DNA of 10,447 bases from Methanobacteriota archaeon. GTDB lineage: Archaea; Halobacteriota; Methanosarcinia; Methanosarcinales; Methanoperedenaceae. The DNA lies in the NCBI GenBank assembly GCA_018899795.1, contig JAHIHJ010000406.1:1-10447 (forward strand). Reading direction: 5' to 3'. Shown in pieces: positions 1 through 6,435 of the stretch. The stretch's first letter is position 1, and every line of letters begins with the position of its first letter. The position numbers were made by a program, and so were the translations under genes. The notes beneath the pieces were generated by a model. That model was not told where the DNA came from. It did no database searches and was given only the letters and a program-made list of their open reading frames with translations.

Positions 1-42
1 AAATTAAATCATATTTGACCAGGCCAGCAGCCAGAATAGTTG

Positions 43-165
43 ATGTGGTTGCCTGATGTCAAAACGTCCAATATTCCGAAACATAAGGAATTAAAGCCTG
101 GTCTGTTGAGACATTTAATTACAGCTTCCGGGCTTACTGTTGAAGAATTTGAAGAACTTTTATGA
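43..165 (+). pseudogene. HicA-type toxin, C-terminal remnant
   Basis: The reading frame ends IPKHKELKPGLLRHLI, then SGLTVEEFEELL and a TGA stop. This matches the C-terminal half of HicA mRNA-interferase toxins, where a 'P-x-H-KELK-G-LR-I' segment is followed by 'AGLTVEEFLELL'. A whole HicA is about 60-80 residues. Here an in-frame TAG at 37-39 sits just before the first Met, so only about 40 codons are open. The N-terminal double-stranded-RNA-binding-like part with the catalytic His (GSH motif) is missing. No HicB antitoxin gene follows; the next 80 bases carry no open frame. I read it as a dead fragment of a toxin-antitoxin pair. The window edge hides whether more of the gene lies to the left in another frame. 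Confidence 0.6.
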
Positions 166-249
166 TCGATAAAATGCGATAGAAACCCTCATGCACCCGC
201 GCCGGGATGGCTCGTTTTTCGGTCAGGATCTTATCAGGAAAATGGCAGC

Positions 250-501
250 AGATGCATATAGAATGAAATCGCGGTATTGGGACGGGGATACAGGTATCTT
301 CACCCTGGCGCAGGACATGCCTGCCTGAGTTGCGGTGTATGCGCCATTGCAGCTTTTTCAGATGATGATATGAACGATCTGCTCGAGTTTGATGGAGTGG
401 AACGATTTGTGATATATGTTGCGACTATGGGGAAACGCTATATACAGGCCTCGTATTTCGTATGGGGTTTTGGGGTGACTTTGTATAGTCGTTTCGCTTA
501 A
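250..501 (+). pseudogene. SagB-type nitroreductase remnant, copy 1
   Basis: The frame from 277 reads GRGYRYLHPGAGHAC, then CAIAAFSDDDMNDLL and DGVERFVIYVATMGK. This is the C-terminal signature of SagB/ThcOx-type FMN nitroreductases: 'GYRYxHxxAGHxxQN...', 'xxIGAFDDDxxxxLLGLDG', 'xxYxxPVGK'. Between GHAC and CAIAAF about 8-10 residues, including the expected Q-N, are missing compared with the family and with the second copy at 8972. A stop (TAG, 259-261) lies upstream in frame, so the FMN-binding N-terminal two thirds are absent. After about 438 the frame runs on to TAA at 499-501 with no recognisable family sequence. It is a relic, not a working oxidoreductase. The first 124 bases (250-373) form a direct repeat with 8972-9111. 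Confidence 0.65.
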
Positions 502-572
502 TTATATTGGAATTTGATATTTGCCTTTTATCCATGGCTTTTACGAATTAATGTCATGCAAGTATTATTATT

Positions 573-582
573 ATTTATACTA
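573..582 (+). promoter_or_regulatory. Archaeal TATA box upstream of the STAND gene
   Basis: TATTTATACTA-like sequence lies in an AT-rich stretch that has no gene (502-614). Transcription starting about 25 bases downstream would begin near 603-607, giving a leader of about 10 bases. An AAAGGT at 602-607 could act as a weak Shine-Dalgarno sequence for the ATG at 615. I see no clear operator palindrome. Confidence 0.5.
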
Positions 583-614
583 ATAGAATGTCTAATGAAT
601 TAAAGGTATAATGG

Positions 615-3600
615 ATGAGTTTGCCAATAATTAAAGAAAGGCTTGAACTGTTGAAGGCAGATAATAAGCTGCATTATGAATGGGTAAAACCTTATGGTGG
701 AAGTTTAATTCTTAAAAATTTAAAAGAAGATAAAGAGGAAGTGGAGGGTTTCCTTATAAGAGATATAGGAAAAGAGATAGTTAATAAAATATCTTTTAAT
801 CCTTTTAGCCCAGAGGAATTTAACCCTGACAAATTTTTGATAATCCATAAAGAGAAAATTGAACAAACCGAGGAATATAAAAAATTTAGGGAAAAATATC
901 AGACCGAAATAACTGAACCAGAGTTCAAACGGGCAATGCAATGGATTGCTCAATTCCCATTTTTTGAATGGAAATTATATGCATTAAAATTGCTCACTAA
1001 TATTATTTTTTTGAATGAAGAAAAAGTAAACAAAAAATTGAAAGAACTAGCAAATCCCCTTTCCATTCTGAAAAATTGTGTGATTTCAGATATAGAGGGA
1101 GTTGCAAAAAGTTCTGAACATTTATTTTATCCGTTGAATAAATTGACTGAAATATCCCGGAAAAATTTCATTCATTCGGAAAGCTTGGCAGCAACTGATA
1201 GTAGGGACATTGTATTTATTGATGATCTGATAGGGACTGGCACCCAAGCTAAGAATTATATTGACAAACTGAAAAAAGAAGGAAAAATTGGAAATCAAAA
1301 ATTATATTATTTCGCCATAGTTGGATTGCGGGATGGAATAAAGGAGTTAAAAAATAGTGGAATATTTGAAAAGGTTTTGACTACTATAGAGATACAGAAC
1401 AAGGCTTTTGTTACAGGATATATTTTTACAGCAGAAGAGAGCGGAAATGCAAAAGAAATGGCTTTCGGATTGGGAAAACAGCTCACTAAAAATATGACCG
1501 AAGTAGGTCCATTAGGATATAAGAATTCTGAAGCACTGGTGTTTTTCGGGCATAACAATCCGAACAACAGTCTTCCTATTTTCTGGGCAAGCGGAAAGTG
1601 CAAACTACTGGAAAAAGTAGGAGAATCCACGGAAATAAAATGGACTCCATTATTTCCACGCAAAGTAAAACCAAAATCCGATAGCAAAAATGCAGTTGAA
1701 AATGAATCAGTAGGCGCTCATTCAAAGACAAATATTCCTTATTCAGAGAACAAATTTTTCACAGGCCGCCTGAAAATAATAGAGGAATTACATGAAGCGC
1801 TTAAATCGAACAAGACTGCGGCAATTTCCCAACCACAGGCGATCAGCGGGCTTGGTGGAATAGGAAAGACACAAACAGCGGTAAAATATGCATATCAATA
1901 CTGGGACGAATATAAATATATTCTGTGGGCAAATGCAGATTCTCACGAGACACTGATCCTGGATTTTGTTGCGATCGCCAATATGTTGAATTTGCCAAAT
2001 AAAGATGCCAAGGAGCAAAATCTTGTAATCACATCGGTCAAGCTCTGGCTTGAAACTGTGGATGAATGGTTATTGATATTTGATAATGCTGATAAACCAG
2101 AGCTTATCGAAGATTTTTTCCCATCAAAACCTAAAGGTCACATTCTTGTCACTTCCCGGGCTCAAATATTTGAAAATCTAAATATCATGACTCCTGTGGA
2201 ATTGGATAAGCTGGAACCCGAAGAAAGTGTTCAATTCTTACTCAAGCGTACTGGTCGAAAAGATGTTGAAAGAGCTGAATTTGACGCCATCAAACAGCTT
2301 GCTAAAGAATTCGATTATTTGCCTCTTGCCATGGAACAGGCTGGAGCATATATTTTTCAAAGAAAAAGCAGCTTTCAGGATTATCTTTCGAGCTACCATG
2401 CGCGCGGATTAAGGCTGCTTGAGCAATCCCCACCCGTCACAGGCAGAGACACAAAAATTGATAAGAATAAGAAAACAGTGGCAAAAACATGGTCGCTAAA
2501 TTTTGAAGAGGTGGAAAAAGCCTCCCCTGCAGCAGCCGATCTATTATATGCAAGTGCATTTCTAAGTCATGATAATATTCCCTTTGAAATCGTATCAAAT
2601 GGAGCCATGGAACTCGGCCAGGCGCTTTCATCTTCCCTTAAGGACATCAAAACTGACCCTCTAATCATTGAGGATATTCTTGATCCGCTCACTAAATTTT
2701 CGCTTATTCACCGGAACCCTGGAAAGAGCATGTATAATATTCACAGAATGGTACAGGTAGTTCTCAGGGACAGAATGGATGAGACAGATCAGAGGATGTG
2801 GAGTGAGCGTGTTTTGAAGGCTGTGAATTGTGCATTTCCTGAGGTCGAGTTCTCAAACTGGAATACATGCGATATACTGCTTCCGCATGCAAAAACATGT
2901 TCGGAACTTATCGATAAATTTGGATATGAAAATCCTGAAGCGGCAAATTTGTTAAATGGCGCAGGATGTTACCTGCGGGTGCGCGCTCGTTTTGAAGAAG
3001 CTAATCCATTCTTCATACGAGCGTTGGAAATCAGGGAGAAGATTTTTAAACCTGAAAGCCAGGATATCGCAAAAAGTCTCAATAGTTTAGCCGGGCTTTA
3101 TCTCGATAGGGGTAAATATGCGGAATCTGAGCCATTATATGAACGTGCGCTGGAGATAAGGGAAAGAATCCTGAAACCTGAGAACCCTGATGTTGCAAAG
3201 AGCCTGAATAATTTAGCTTCGCTCTATAAAGCTCAGGGTAAATATGATGCTTCTGAGCCATTATACAAACGCGCGCTGGAAATAAGTGAAAAAGCGTTGG
3301 GCTCTGCCCATCCTGATGTTGCGACGAGCCTGAATAATTTGGCTTCGCTCTATATAGCTCAGGGTAAATATGATGCTTCTGAGCCATTATACAAACGCGC
3401 GCTGGAAATAAAAGAAAAAGCGTTAGGTTCTGTCCATCCAAGTGTTGCAACGTGCCTGAATAATTTAGCTTTGCTCTATCAAGCTCAGGGGAAATATGTT
3501 GCTTCTGAGCCGCTATTCAAACGCGCGCTGGAAATAAGTGAAAAAGCGTTAGGCTCTGCCCATCCTGATGTTGCGACGAGCCTGAATAATTTAGCTTCGC

Positions 3601-3824
3601 TATATCAAGATGAAAGGAAATACGCCAAAGCTGCCCCTCTTTATCACAGGGCAATAGAGATAGCAGAGACATCGCTGGGTGAAGAACATCCTGATTTTTT
3701 TACATATTTGAAAAACTATGGAGATTTCTTAAGACAAATAAGAACCAAACCTCGCGAATTAATAAAAATTAAAGCTCGAATAAACAATATTCAAAATAAA
3801 AGGGGACTGCACCCCAATAAGTAA
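615..3824 (+). CDS. Phosphoribosyltransferase-like / STAND NTPase (NB-ARC) / TPR protein, candidate conflict system
   Basis: The protein has 1069 residues in three parts. Residues about 20-345 form a phosphoribosyltransferase-like domain: IVFIDDLIGTGTQ (199-211) fits the PRPP-binding loop (hydrophobic strand, DD, small residues, TGT), and SEALVFFGHNNPNNSLPIFW (305-324) resembles a conserved end seen in PRTase-like domains of conflict proteins. Residues about 375-735 form an NB-ARC/STAND NTPase: Walker A GLGGIGKTQ (412-420), Walker B LLIFDNAD (486-493), a sensor-like ILVTSRA (510-516), the GLPLA-like LPLAMEQAGAYI (569-580), and a winged-helix-like stretch with IHRMVQ (709-714). Residues about 774-1040 are TPRs of the 42-residue, kinesin-light-chain-like type. 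STAND proteins of this layout are usually ligand-triggered oligomerising switches. By analogy the TPRs would sense and the PRTase-like part would be the effector; that role is inferred. Start: ATG 615 has AAAGGT seven bases upstream; an out-of-frame ATG lies at 611. No membrane segments are apparent. The methyltransferase gene follows 17 bases later. Confidence 0.85.
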   Translation: MSLPIIKERLELLKADNKLHYEWVKPYGGSLILKNLKEDKEEVEGFLIRDIGKEIVNKISFNPFSPEEFNPDKFLIIHKEKIEQTEEYKKFREKYQTEITEPEFKRAMQWIAQFPFFEWKLYALKLLTNIIFLNEEKVNKKLKELANPLSILKNCVISDIEGVAKSSEHLFYPLNKLTEISRKNFIHSESLAATDSRDIVFIDDLIGTGTQAKNYIDKLKKEGKIGNQKLYYFAIVGLRDGIKELKNSGIFEKVLTTIEIQNKAFVTGYIFTAEESGNAKEMAFGLGKQLTKNMTEVGPLGYKNSEALVFFGHNNPNNSLPIFWASGKCKLLEKVGESTEIKWTPLFPRKVKPKSDSKNAVENESVGAHSKTNIPYSENKFFTGRLKIIEELHEALKSNKTAAISQPQAISGLGGIGKTQTAVKYAYQYWDEYKYILWANADSHETLILDFVAIANMLNLPNKDAKEQNLVITSVKLWLETVDEWLLIFDNADKPELIEDFFPSKPKGHILVTSRAQIFENLNIMTPVELDKLEPEESVQFLLKRTGRKDVERAEFDAIKQLAKEFDYLPLAMEQAGAYIFQRKSSFQDYLSSYHARGLRLLEQSPPVTGRDTKIDKNKKTVAKTWSLNFEEVEKASPAAADLLYASAFLSHDNIPFEIVSNGAMELGQALSSSLKDIKTDPLIIEDILDPLTKFSLIHRNPGKSMYNIHRMVQVVLRDRMDETDQRMWSERVLKAVNCAFPEVEFSNWNTCDILLPHAKTCSELIDKFGYENPEAANLLNGAGCYLRVRARFEEANPFFIRALEIREKIFKPESQDIAKSLNSLAGLYLDRGKYAESEPLYERALEIRERILKPENPDVAKSLNNLASLYKAQGKYDASEPLYKRALEISEKALGSAHPDVATSLNNLASLYIAQGKYDASEPLYKRALEIKEKALGSVHPSVATCLNNLALLYQAQGKYVASEPLFKRALEISEKALGSAHPDVATSLNNLASLYQDERKYAKAAPLYHRAIEIAETSLGEEHPDFFTYLKNYGDFLRQIRTKPRELIKIKARINNIQNKRGLHPNK
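3060..3689 (+). repeat. Array of five 126-base coding repeats (TPR units)
   Basis: Five consecutive 42-residue units (residues 816-857, 858-899, 900-941, 942-983, 984-1025) follow the pattern 'PDVAxSLNNLASLYxAQGKYxxSEPLYKRALEIxEKALGxxH'. At DNA level units 2-4 are very close. The stretch 3278-3350 recurs at 3530-3602, exactly two units (252 bases) away, with only two mismatches that I can see. A more diverged unit precedes them (residues about 774-815). The array is coding and has no spacers, so it is not a CRISPR. Confidence 0.85.
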
Positions 3825-3841
3825 AGCAGGTGAAAATCACC

Positions 3842-4369
3842 ATGAACAAAACAGGATCAAATCTCGGTTTCAGACTGATGGCTCTAACCTTCAAGTTTCG
3901 CGATCTCTTAAGACCACGCATAGATATCCTGAAAGAGGTGGGTATAAAACCCGGATATCATGTCCTGGATTACGGGTGCGGGTCGGGGAGCTTTGTCATC
4001 GATACTGCCAGATTGGCTGGCGACTCCGGTATGGTCTATGCTCTGGACGTCCATCCCCTCGCCATCCAAATGGTCCGGAACCTTGCCTCAAAGAAGAAGC
4101 TTATGAATGTCATGACCATACATTCTGATTGCAGGACAGGCTTGCCGGATAAGAGTTTAGATGTAGTTCTGTTGTATGATGCATTTCATGCCCTCGGTGA
4201 GCCAGATGATGTTCTCAAAGAGATCCATCGAATATTAAGAACAAATGGGATACTGTCCTTCAGCGACCATCATATGAAAGAAGAAGAGATCGTATCAAAG
4301 GTAACAAAGAATGGATCGTTCAGGCTATTAAGAAAAGGTGAAAGAACCTATAGTTTCGTCATCGGTTAA
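3842..4369 (+). CDS. Class I SAM-dependent methyltransferase
   Basis: This is a small Rossmann-fold methyltransferase of 175 residues from the chosen start. Motif I is VLDYGCGSGSF (residues 41-51). The acidic residue ending strand 2 is in YALDVHP (D69). Motif IV-like DVVLLYDAFHAL and the post-motif IHRILRTNGILSFSDHH follow in the usual order. It resembles the UbiE/Methyltransf_11 small-molecule type rather than a DNA methylase, as there is no DPPY or PC motif. The substrate is not evident. I start at ATG 3842 because AGGTGA (3828-3833) sits eight bases upstream; a GTG at 3830 overlaps that ribosome binding site and is unlikely to be the start. It lies 17 bases after the STAND gene with no terminator between them, so the two are probably one transcript. 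The G+C content looks higher than that of the N-terminal part of the STAND gene. Confidence 0.85.
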   Translation: MNKTGSNLGFRLMALTFKFRDLLRPRIDILKEVGIKPGYHVLDYGCGSGSFVIDTARLAGDSGMVYALDVHPLAIQMVRNLASKKKLMNVMTIHSDCRTGLPDKSLDVVLLYDAFHALGEPDDVLKEIHRILRTNGILSFSDHHMKEEEIVSKVTKNGSFRLLRKGERTYSFVIG

Positions 4370-4380
4370 GAGAAAAATCA

Positions 4381-4527
4381 TGAAATAGAACACGGATTGC
4401 GCGGATGACACGGATGCCCACGGATCCGTGAAAATCCGTCAAAAATTTAAGAAGGGCATGCAAAGCATGCCCTATACCGTGTAAACTGAGGTTTCAGTTT
4501 ATCTGTGTCATCCGTGTTCTCGTTTCA
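4381..4527. repeat. Inverted-repeat element (REP/MITE-like) between convergent genes
   Basis: The left arm (4381-4414: TGAAA, AGAACACGGAT, GACAC) is the reverse complement of the right arm (4502-4527), apart from about nine extra bases (TGCGCGGAT) in the left arm that look like a local duplication. CACGGAT is repeated several times in the left half, and CACGGATCCGTG (4419-4430) is itself a palindrome. Inside the arms are two further hairpins (4453-4473 and 4483-4500). There is no room for a transposase. It lies between the 3' ends of two convergent genes, where it could end transcription from both sides. I infer a dispersed short repeat; its copy number in the genome would decide. Confidence 0.6.
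4453..4473. terminator. Perfect 9-bp hairpin inside the inverted-repeat element
   Basis: AGGGCATGC and GCATGCCCT are perfectly complementary around a three-base AAA loop. A second stem, AAACTGA / TCAGTTT (4483-4489 / 4494-4500), lies ten bases on. Neither is followed by a clear T-run, so termination is possible but not shown. Confidence 0.4.
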
Positions 4528-4550
4528 AACCAAACCTGAAAGAGGAATGA

Positions 4551-5100
4551 TCATTCTTCTACAGGCAGGTTCGGGTCATTACCCCATTCTCCCCATGAAC
4601 CATTATAAACCCTGACTCTGGGATATCCAAGCATCCTGAGCGTGAAATAAGTATGGGAAGCCCTTACTGCGAGCTGGCAATATGTTATTATTTCCTTATC
4701 TTTAGTCACACCCTGTTTGATAAACATCTCATTTAGCACTTCCGGGGATTTGAATGTCTGATCATCGTTCATGCTTTTTTTCCATCCAGAAAAGGCGTGC
4801 AGCATAATGACTTGAGTCGTCATCATAGGCAATTACCAGGGTGTTTTTATCAATTCCAGGATCCCCCAGGATATCAGGTGTATTCTCTGGAGGGAGTTTT
4901 CTTCTTAAGGTCTCATCTCCTGTTATATCCTTAAAGTTCAGATGCACTGCATTTTTAATATGCATTTTATCATATTCTTCCCGGGAACACAGATCTACGA
5001 TCCTGATATCTGCGTCATTCAGGTGCCGGGACAGCCAGTCAGTCTCAATTAGCAGGTCAGTTTTATGGATATTCGCAATCTTTGGAGCCATTGTGATCAT
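4551..5100 (-). pseudogene. Thiosulfate/3-mercaptopyruvate sulfurtransferase (tandem rhodanese), internally deleted and frameshifted
   Basis: The 5' part (5100 down to about 4786) encodes the first, non-catalytic rhodanese domain: ETDWLSRHL, IRIVDLCSREEYDKMHI, NAVHLNF, then LVIAYDDDSSHYAARLFW. The 3' part, in another frame (to 4551), encodes only the end of the second domain: NDDQTFKSPEVL, then the active-site loop YCQLAVRASHTYF with the catalytic Cys, and GSWGEWGNDPNLPVEE. A whole protein of this family is about 280-300 residues. The two parts meet near 4785 beside a run of seven As (minus strand), where about 100 residues between ARLFW and NDDQTF are gone and the frame changes. Read from the first ATG, the product stops after 112 residues without the catalytic Cys, so it is almost certainly inactive. 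The active loop also has A where CQxGVRAS is usual. It faces away from the flavodoxin gene. Confidence 0.75.
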
Positions 5101-5172
5101 GAAGTTTCTGGCTTCATTGTATAAATGGATTTCTAAGCAAAAGAAAAAGATTCTGAGATTTTTGACGGGAAG

Positions 5173-5184
5173 TTTTATCTATAA
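5173..5184 (+). promoter_or_regulatory. Possible TATA box for the flavodoxin-Hsp20 pair
   Basis: TTTTATCTATAA lies about 70 bases before the flavodoxin start. A transcript would begin near 5210, leaving a leader of about 45 bases that ends in the strong ribosome binding site GGGAGG (5243-5248). The match to the archaeal TATA consensus is only moderate. Confidence 0.3.
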
Positions 5185-5254
5185 TCATTACAAATCTTAT
5201 TGTGAGAGAGGGATAGTGAACTTTGAACTATCTCATGAGTTTGGGAGGAAAAAT

Positions 5255-5590
5255 ATGCCAAAAGTAGTAGTTGTATATCTCAGTACATCAGGTAATACAA
5301 AAGCTATGGCTGATGCCATCGTAGAAGGTGCTATATCAAGAAACGTTGACGCTAAAGCCGTGAATTTCCACGAAACAAGAATAGAAGACATAAAAGCTGC
5401 GGATGCCATTGCGATTGGCTCTTCGACTTTCTATTATAAGATGCTGCCTCCTACGGAAAAATTTATTGAGAGCCTTGAAAAAGCAAAAGTAGCAGACAAA
5501 GTTGGGGCAGCTTTCGGCTCTTACGGGTGGAGCGGTGAGACACCTATAATGATTGCAGAAAAAATGCGTGAGCTTGGCAAAAAAAATTAA
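5255..5590 (+). CDS. Flavodoxin, C-terminally shortened
   Basis: The 111-residue product has the flavodoxin FMN phosphate loop STSGNTKAM (residues 10-18), the 60s loop IGSSTFYYKMLPP, and the 90s loop FGSYGWSGETP. These three bind FMN for electron transfer. Family members are about 135-150 residues; here the chain ends MRELGKKN just after the helix that follows the 90s loop, so the last strand and helix are missing. The end looks like two 'ELG' sites joined: the normal one after MR, and the one that begins the final 'LGKKIA' helix. This suggests an internal deletion (inference). The stop follows a run of eight As. I start at ATG 5255 because GGGAGG lies six bases upstream; the open frame upstream to 4841 is the antisense of the rhodanese pseudogene. 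Hsp20 follows after 14 bases, so they probably share a transcript. Function is doubtful without the last strand. Confidence 0.7.
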   Translation: MPKVVVVYLSTSGNTKAMADAIVEGAISRNVDAKAVNFHETRIEDIKAADAIAIGSSTFYYKMLPPTEKFIESLEKAKVADKVGAAFGSYGWSGETPIMIAEKMRELGKKN

Positions 5591-5604
5591 TGAGGTGAAA
5601 ACAA

Positions 5605-6063
5605 ATGTCAGACGAATTTGACGAATTTAGAATATTTGAAGAAAATATGAACAGAATGTTTGAAAAAATCTGGGGTATACCAGTAAACAGAAGTCTTTTA
5701 CTACCAGGTGAAAGAACAACAACAGGAGCAATTGAAAAATACAGGAAACCGTTTATCGATCTCGTTGAGACCGATAAAGAAGTAATTGCCACTGTTGAGA
5801 TGCCTGGGTTGGACAAAGGAGATATCAAAATTAATCTAACTGAAGATAAGCTTGAAATTTCAGCCGAAACAAAACATGAAGAGGAAAAGAAAGAAAAAGG
5901 ATATATATATAAAGAAAGACGCAGTGGATCATTTTATCGTATGATATCTTTGCCATCTTCAATAGATTCTGACAACTCCAAGGCATCATATAACAACGGA
6001 ATTCTTCAAATAACCATGCCCAAGACAGATATCAAGAAAAAGACGCCATTAAAGGTTGAGTAG
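5605..6063 (+). CDS. hsp20: Small heat shock protein, Hsp20/alpha-crystallin family
   Basis: This is an ATP-independent cytoplasmic chaperone that holds unfolding proteins. The 152 residues are a normal length. A short N-terminal arm (1-46) is followed by the alpha-crystallin domain (about 48-140) with PFIDLVETDKEVIATVEMPG (49-68), KLEISAETK, and the ERRSGSFYR turn (104-112). The signature ASYNNGILQITMPK (127-140) matches 'A-x-x-x-N-G-x-L-x-I-x-x-P'. The C-terminal IxI/V tail that docks onto neighbouring subunits is present as LKV (149-151). GAGGTGA (5592-5598) lies six bases before the ATG. It sits 14 bases after the shortened flavodoxin, and a perfect hairpin covers its stop codon. Confidence 0.92.
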   Translation: MSDEFDEFRIFEENMNRMFEKIWGIPVNRSLLLPGERTTTGAIEKYRKPFIDLVETDKEVIATVEMPGLDKGDIKINLTEDKLEISAETKHEEEKKEKGYIYKERRSGSFYRMISLPSSIDSDNSKASYNNGILQITMPKTDIKKKTPLKVE

Positions 6064-6074
6064 CTTTACTCAAC
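6055..6074 (+). other. Perfect 8-bp hairpin over the Hsp20 stop codon
   Basis: GTTGAGTA and TACTCAAC are perfectly complementary around GCTT. The stop codon TAG (6061-6063) lies within the stem and loop. No T-run follows. It may protect or mark the 3' end of the hsp20 message, but this is a guess from its position. Confidence 0.5.
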
Positions 6075-6097
6075 ATTGATAGGCATGAAAAAGCTTG

Positions 6098-6108
6098 TAT
6101 ATATTATA
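6098..6108 (+). promoter_or_regulatory. Archaeal TATA box for the DUF3303-like gene
   Basis: TATATATTATA is preceded by a purine-rich GAAAAAGC (6087-6094) that could serve as the BRE. Transcription would begin about 25 bases on, just before the ribosome binding site GGAGGTGA (6126-6133). The downstream gene therefore has its own promoter independent of hsp20. Confidence 0.6.
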
Positions 6109-6137
6109 CTTGAATAAAACAAAAAGGAGGTGAAAAT

Positions 6138-6401
6138 ATGCTATTTATACTATGGTTTAAGTGGAATCCTGAGAATACATCAAAACTTATTGAGCTCTGG
6201 AAAGAATTCAAATATCCTGAAGAAGTTAAATTGATTGGTAGATATCTCCTAATAGGCAGGCACGTCTCTGTGGCAATATTCGATGCCCCAAATGAAGAAG
6301 CAATTCTAAAGATAACCTACCCATTCAGAGACATAGGCGTGCCCCATATAGCTCCCGCATTACCACTTGATGAAGCACTAGAAATCATGGAAAAAATGTA
6401 G
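6138..6401 (+). CDS. DUF3303-like small protein
   Basis: This is an 87-residue protein with no known function. The start MLFILWFKWNPENTSKLIELW, the middle EEVKLIGRYLLIGRHVSVAIFDAP and the end PFRDIGVPHIAPALPLDEAL follow the layout of DUF3303 proteins. These are small ferredoxin-like (alpha/beta, dimeric) folds beginning 'MLFxVxWxxxPEN' with a later '(A/E)P(D/N)EEAxxxxxxxW' segment. GGAGGTGA lies four bases before the ATG, so translation should be strong. It has its own promoter and a T-run behind it, so it looks monocistronic. The family name is from memory of the pattern and needs a profile search; that it is a real gene is much surer. Confidence 0.75.
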   Translation: MLFILWFKWNPENTSKLIELWKEFKYPEEVKLIGRYLLIGRHVSVAIFDAPNEEAILKITYPFRDIGVPHIAPALPLDEALEIMEKM

Positions 6402-6410
6402 TGACTAATG

Positions 6411-6422
6411 TTTTATTTTTTT
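6411..6422 (+). terminator. T-run terminator after the DUF3303-like gene
   Basis: TTTTATTTTTTT begins ten bases after the stop codon, with no hairpin before it. T-runs alone are the usual transcription termination signal in archaea. It lies between convergent genes. Confidence 0.55.
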
Positions 6423-6435
6423 GGCATCAGATATT

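Noticed and set aside
277..501. Plus-strand open frame of 74 codons as a gene of its own
   Set aside because: It is the C-terminal piece of a SagB-type nitroreductase with an internal loss, a TTG start and no ribosome binding site; the tail after about 438 has no family sequence.
3079..3450. Minus-strand open frame with repeated segments
   Set aside because: It is the antisense of the 126-base TPR coding repeats; the repetition comes from the plus-strand protein.
3060..3689. Regular repeats as a possible CRISPR array
   Set aside because: The period of 126 bases is continuous coding sequence for 42-residue TPR units, with no spacers.
3842..4369. DNA methylase of a restriction-modification or BREX system beside the STAND gene
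   Set aside because: There is no DPPY/NPPY or Pro-Cys catalytic motif and no target recognition domain; the motifs are those of small-molecule class I methyltransferases.
4381..4527. Insertion sequence or attachment site
   Set aside because: There is no transposase or integrase gene in the window and no tRNA gene that I can see; the element is too short to be autonomous.
4841..5254. Long N-terminal extension of the flavodoxin
   Set aside because: This part is antisense to the sulfurtransferase pseudogene, and a strong ribosome binding site (GGGAGG) precedes the ATG at 5255, where family sequence begins.
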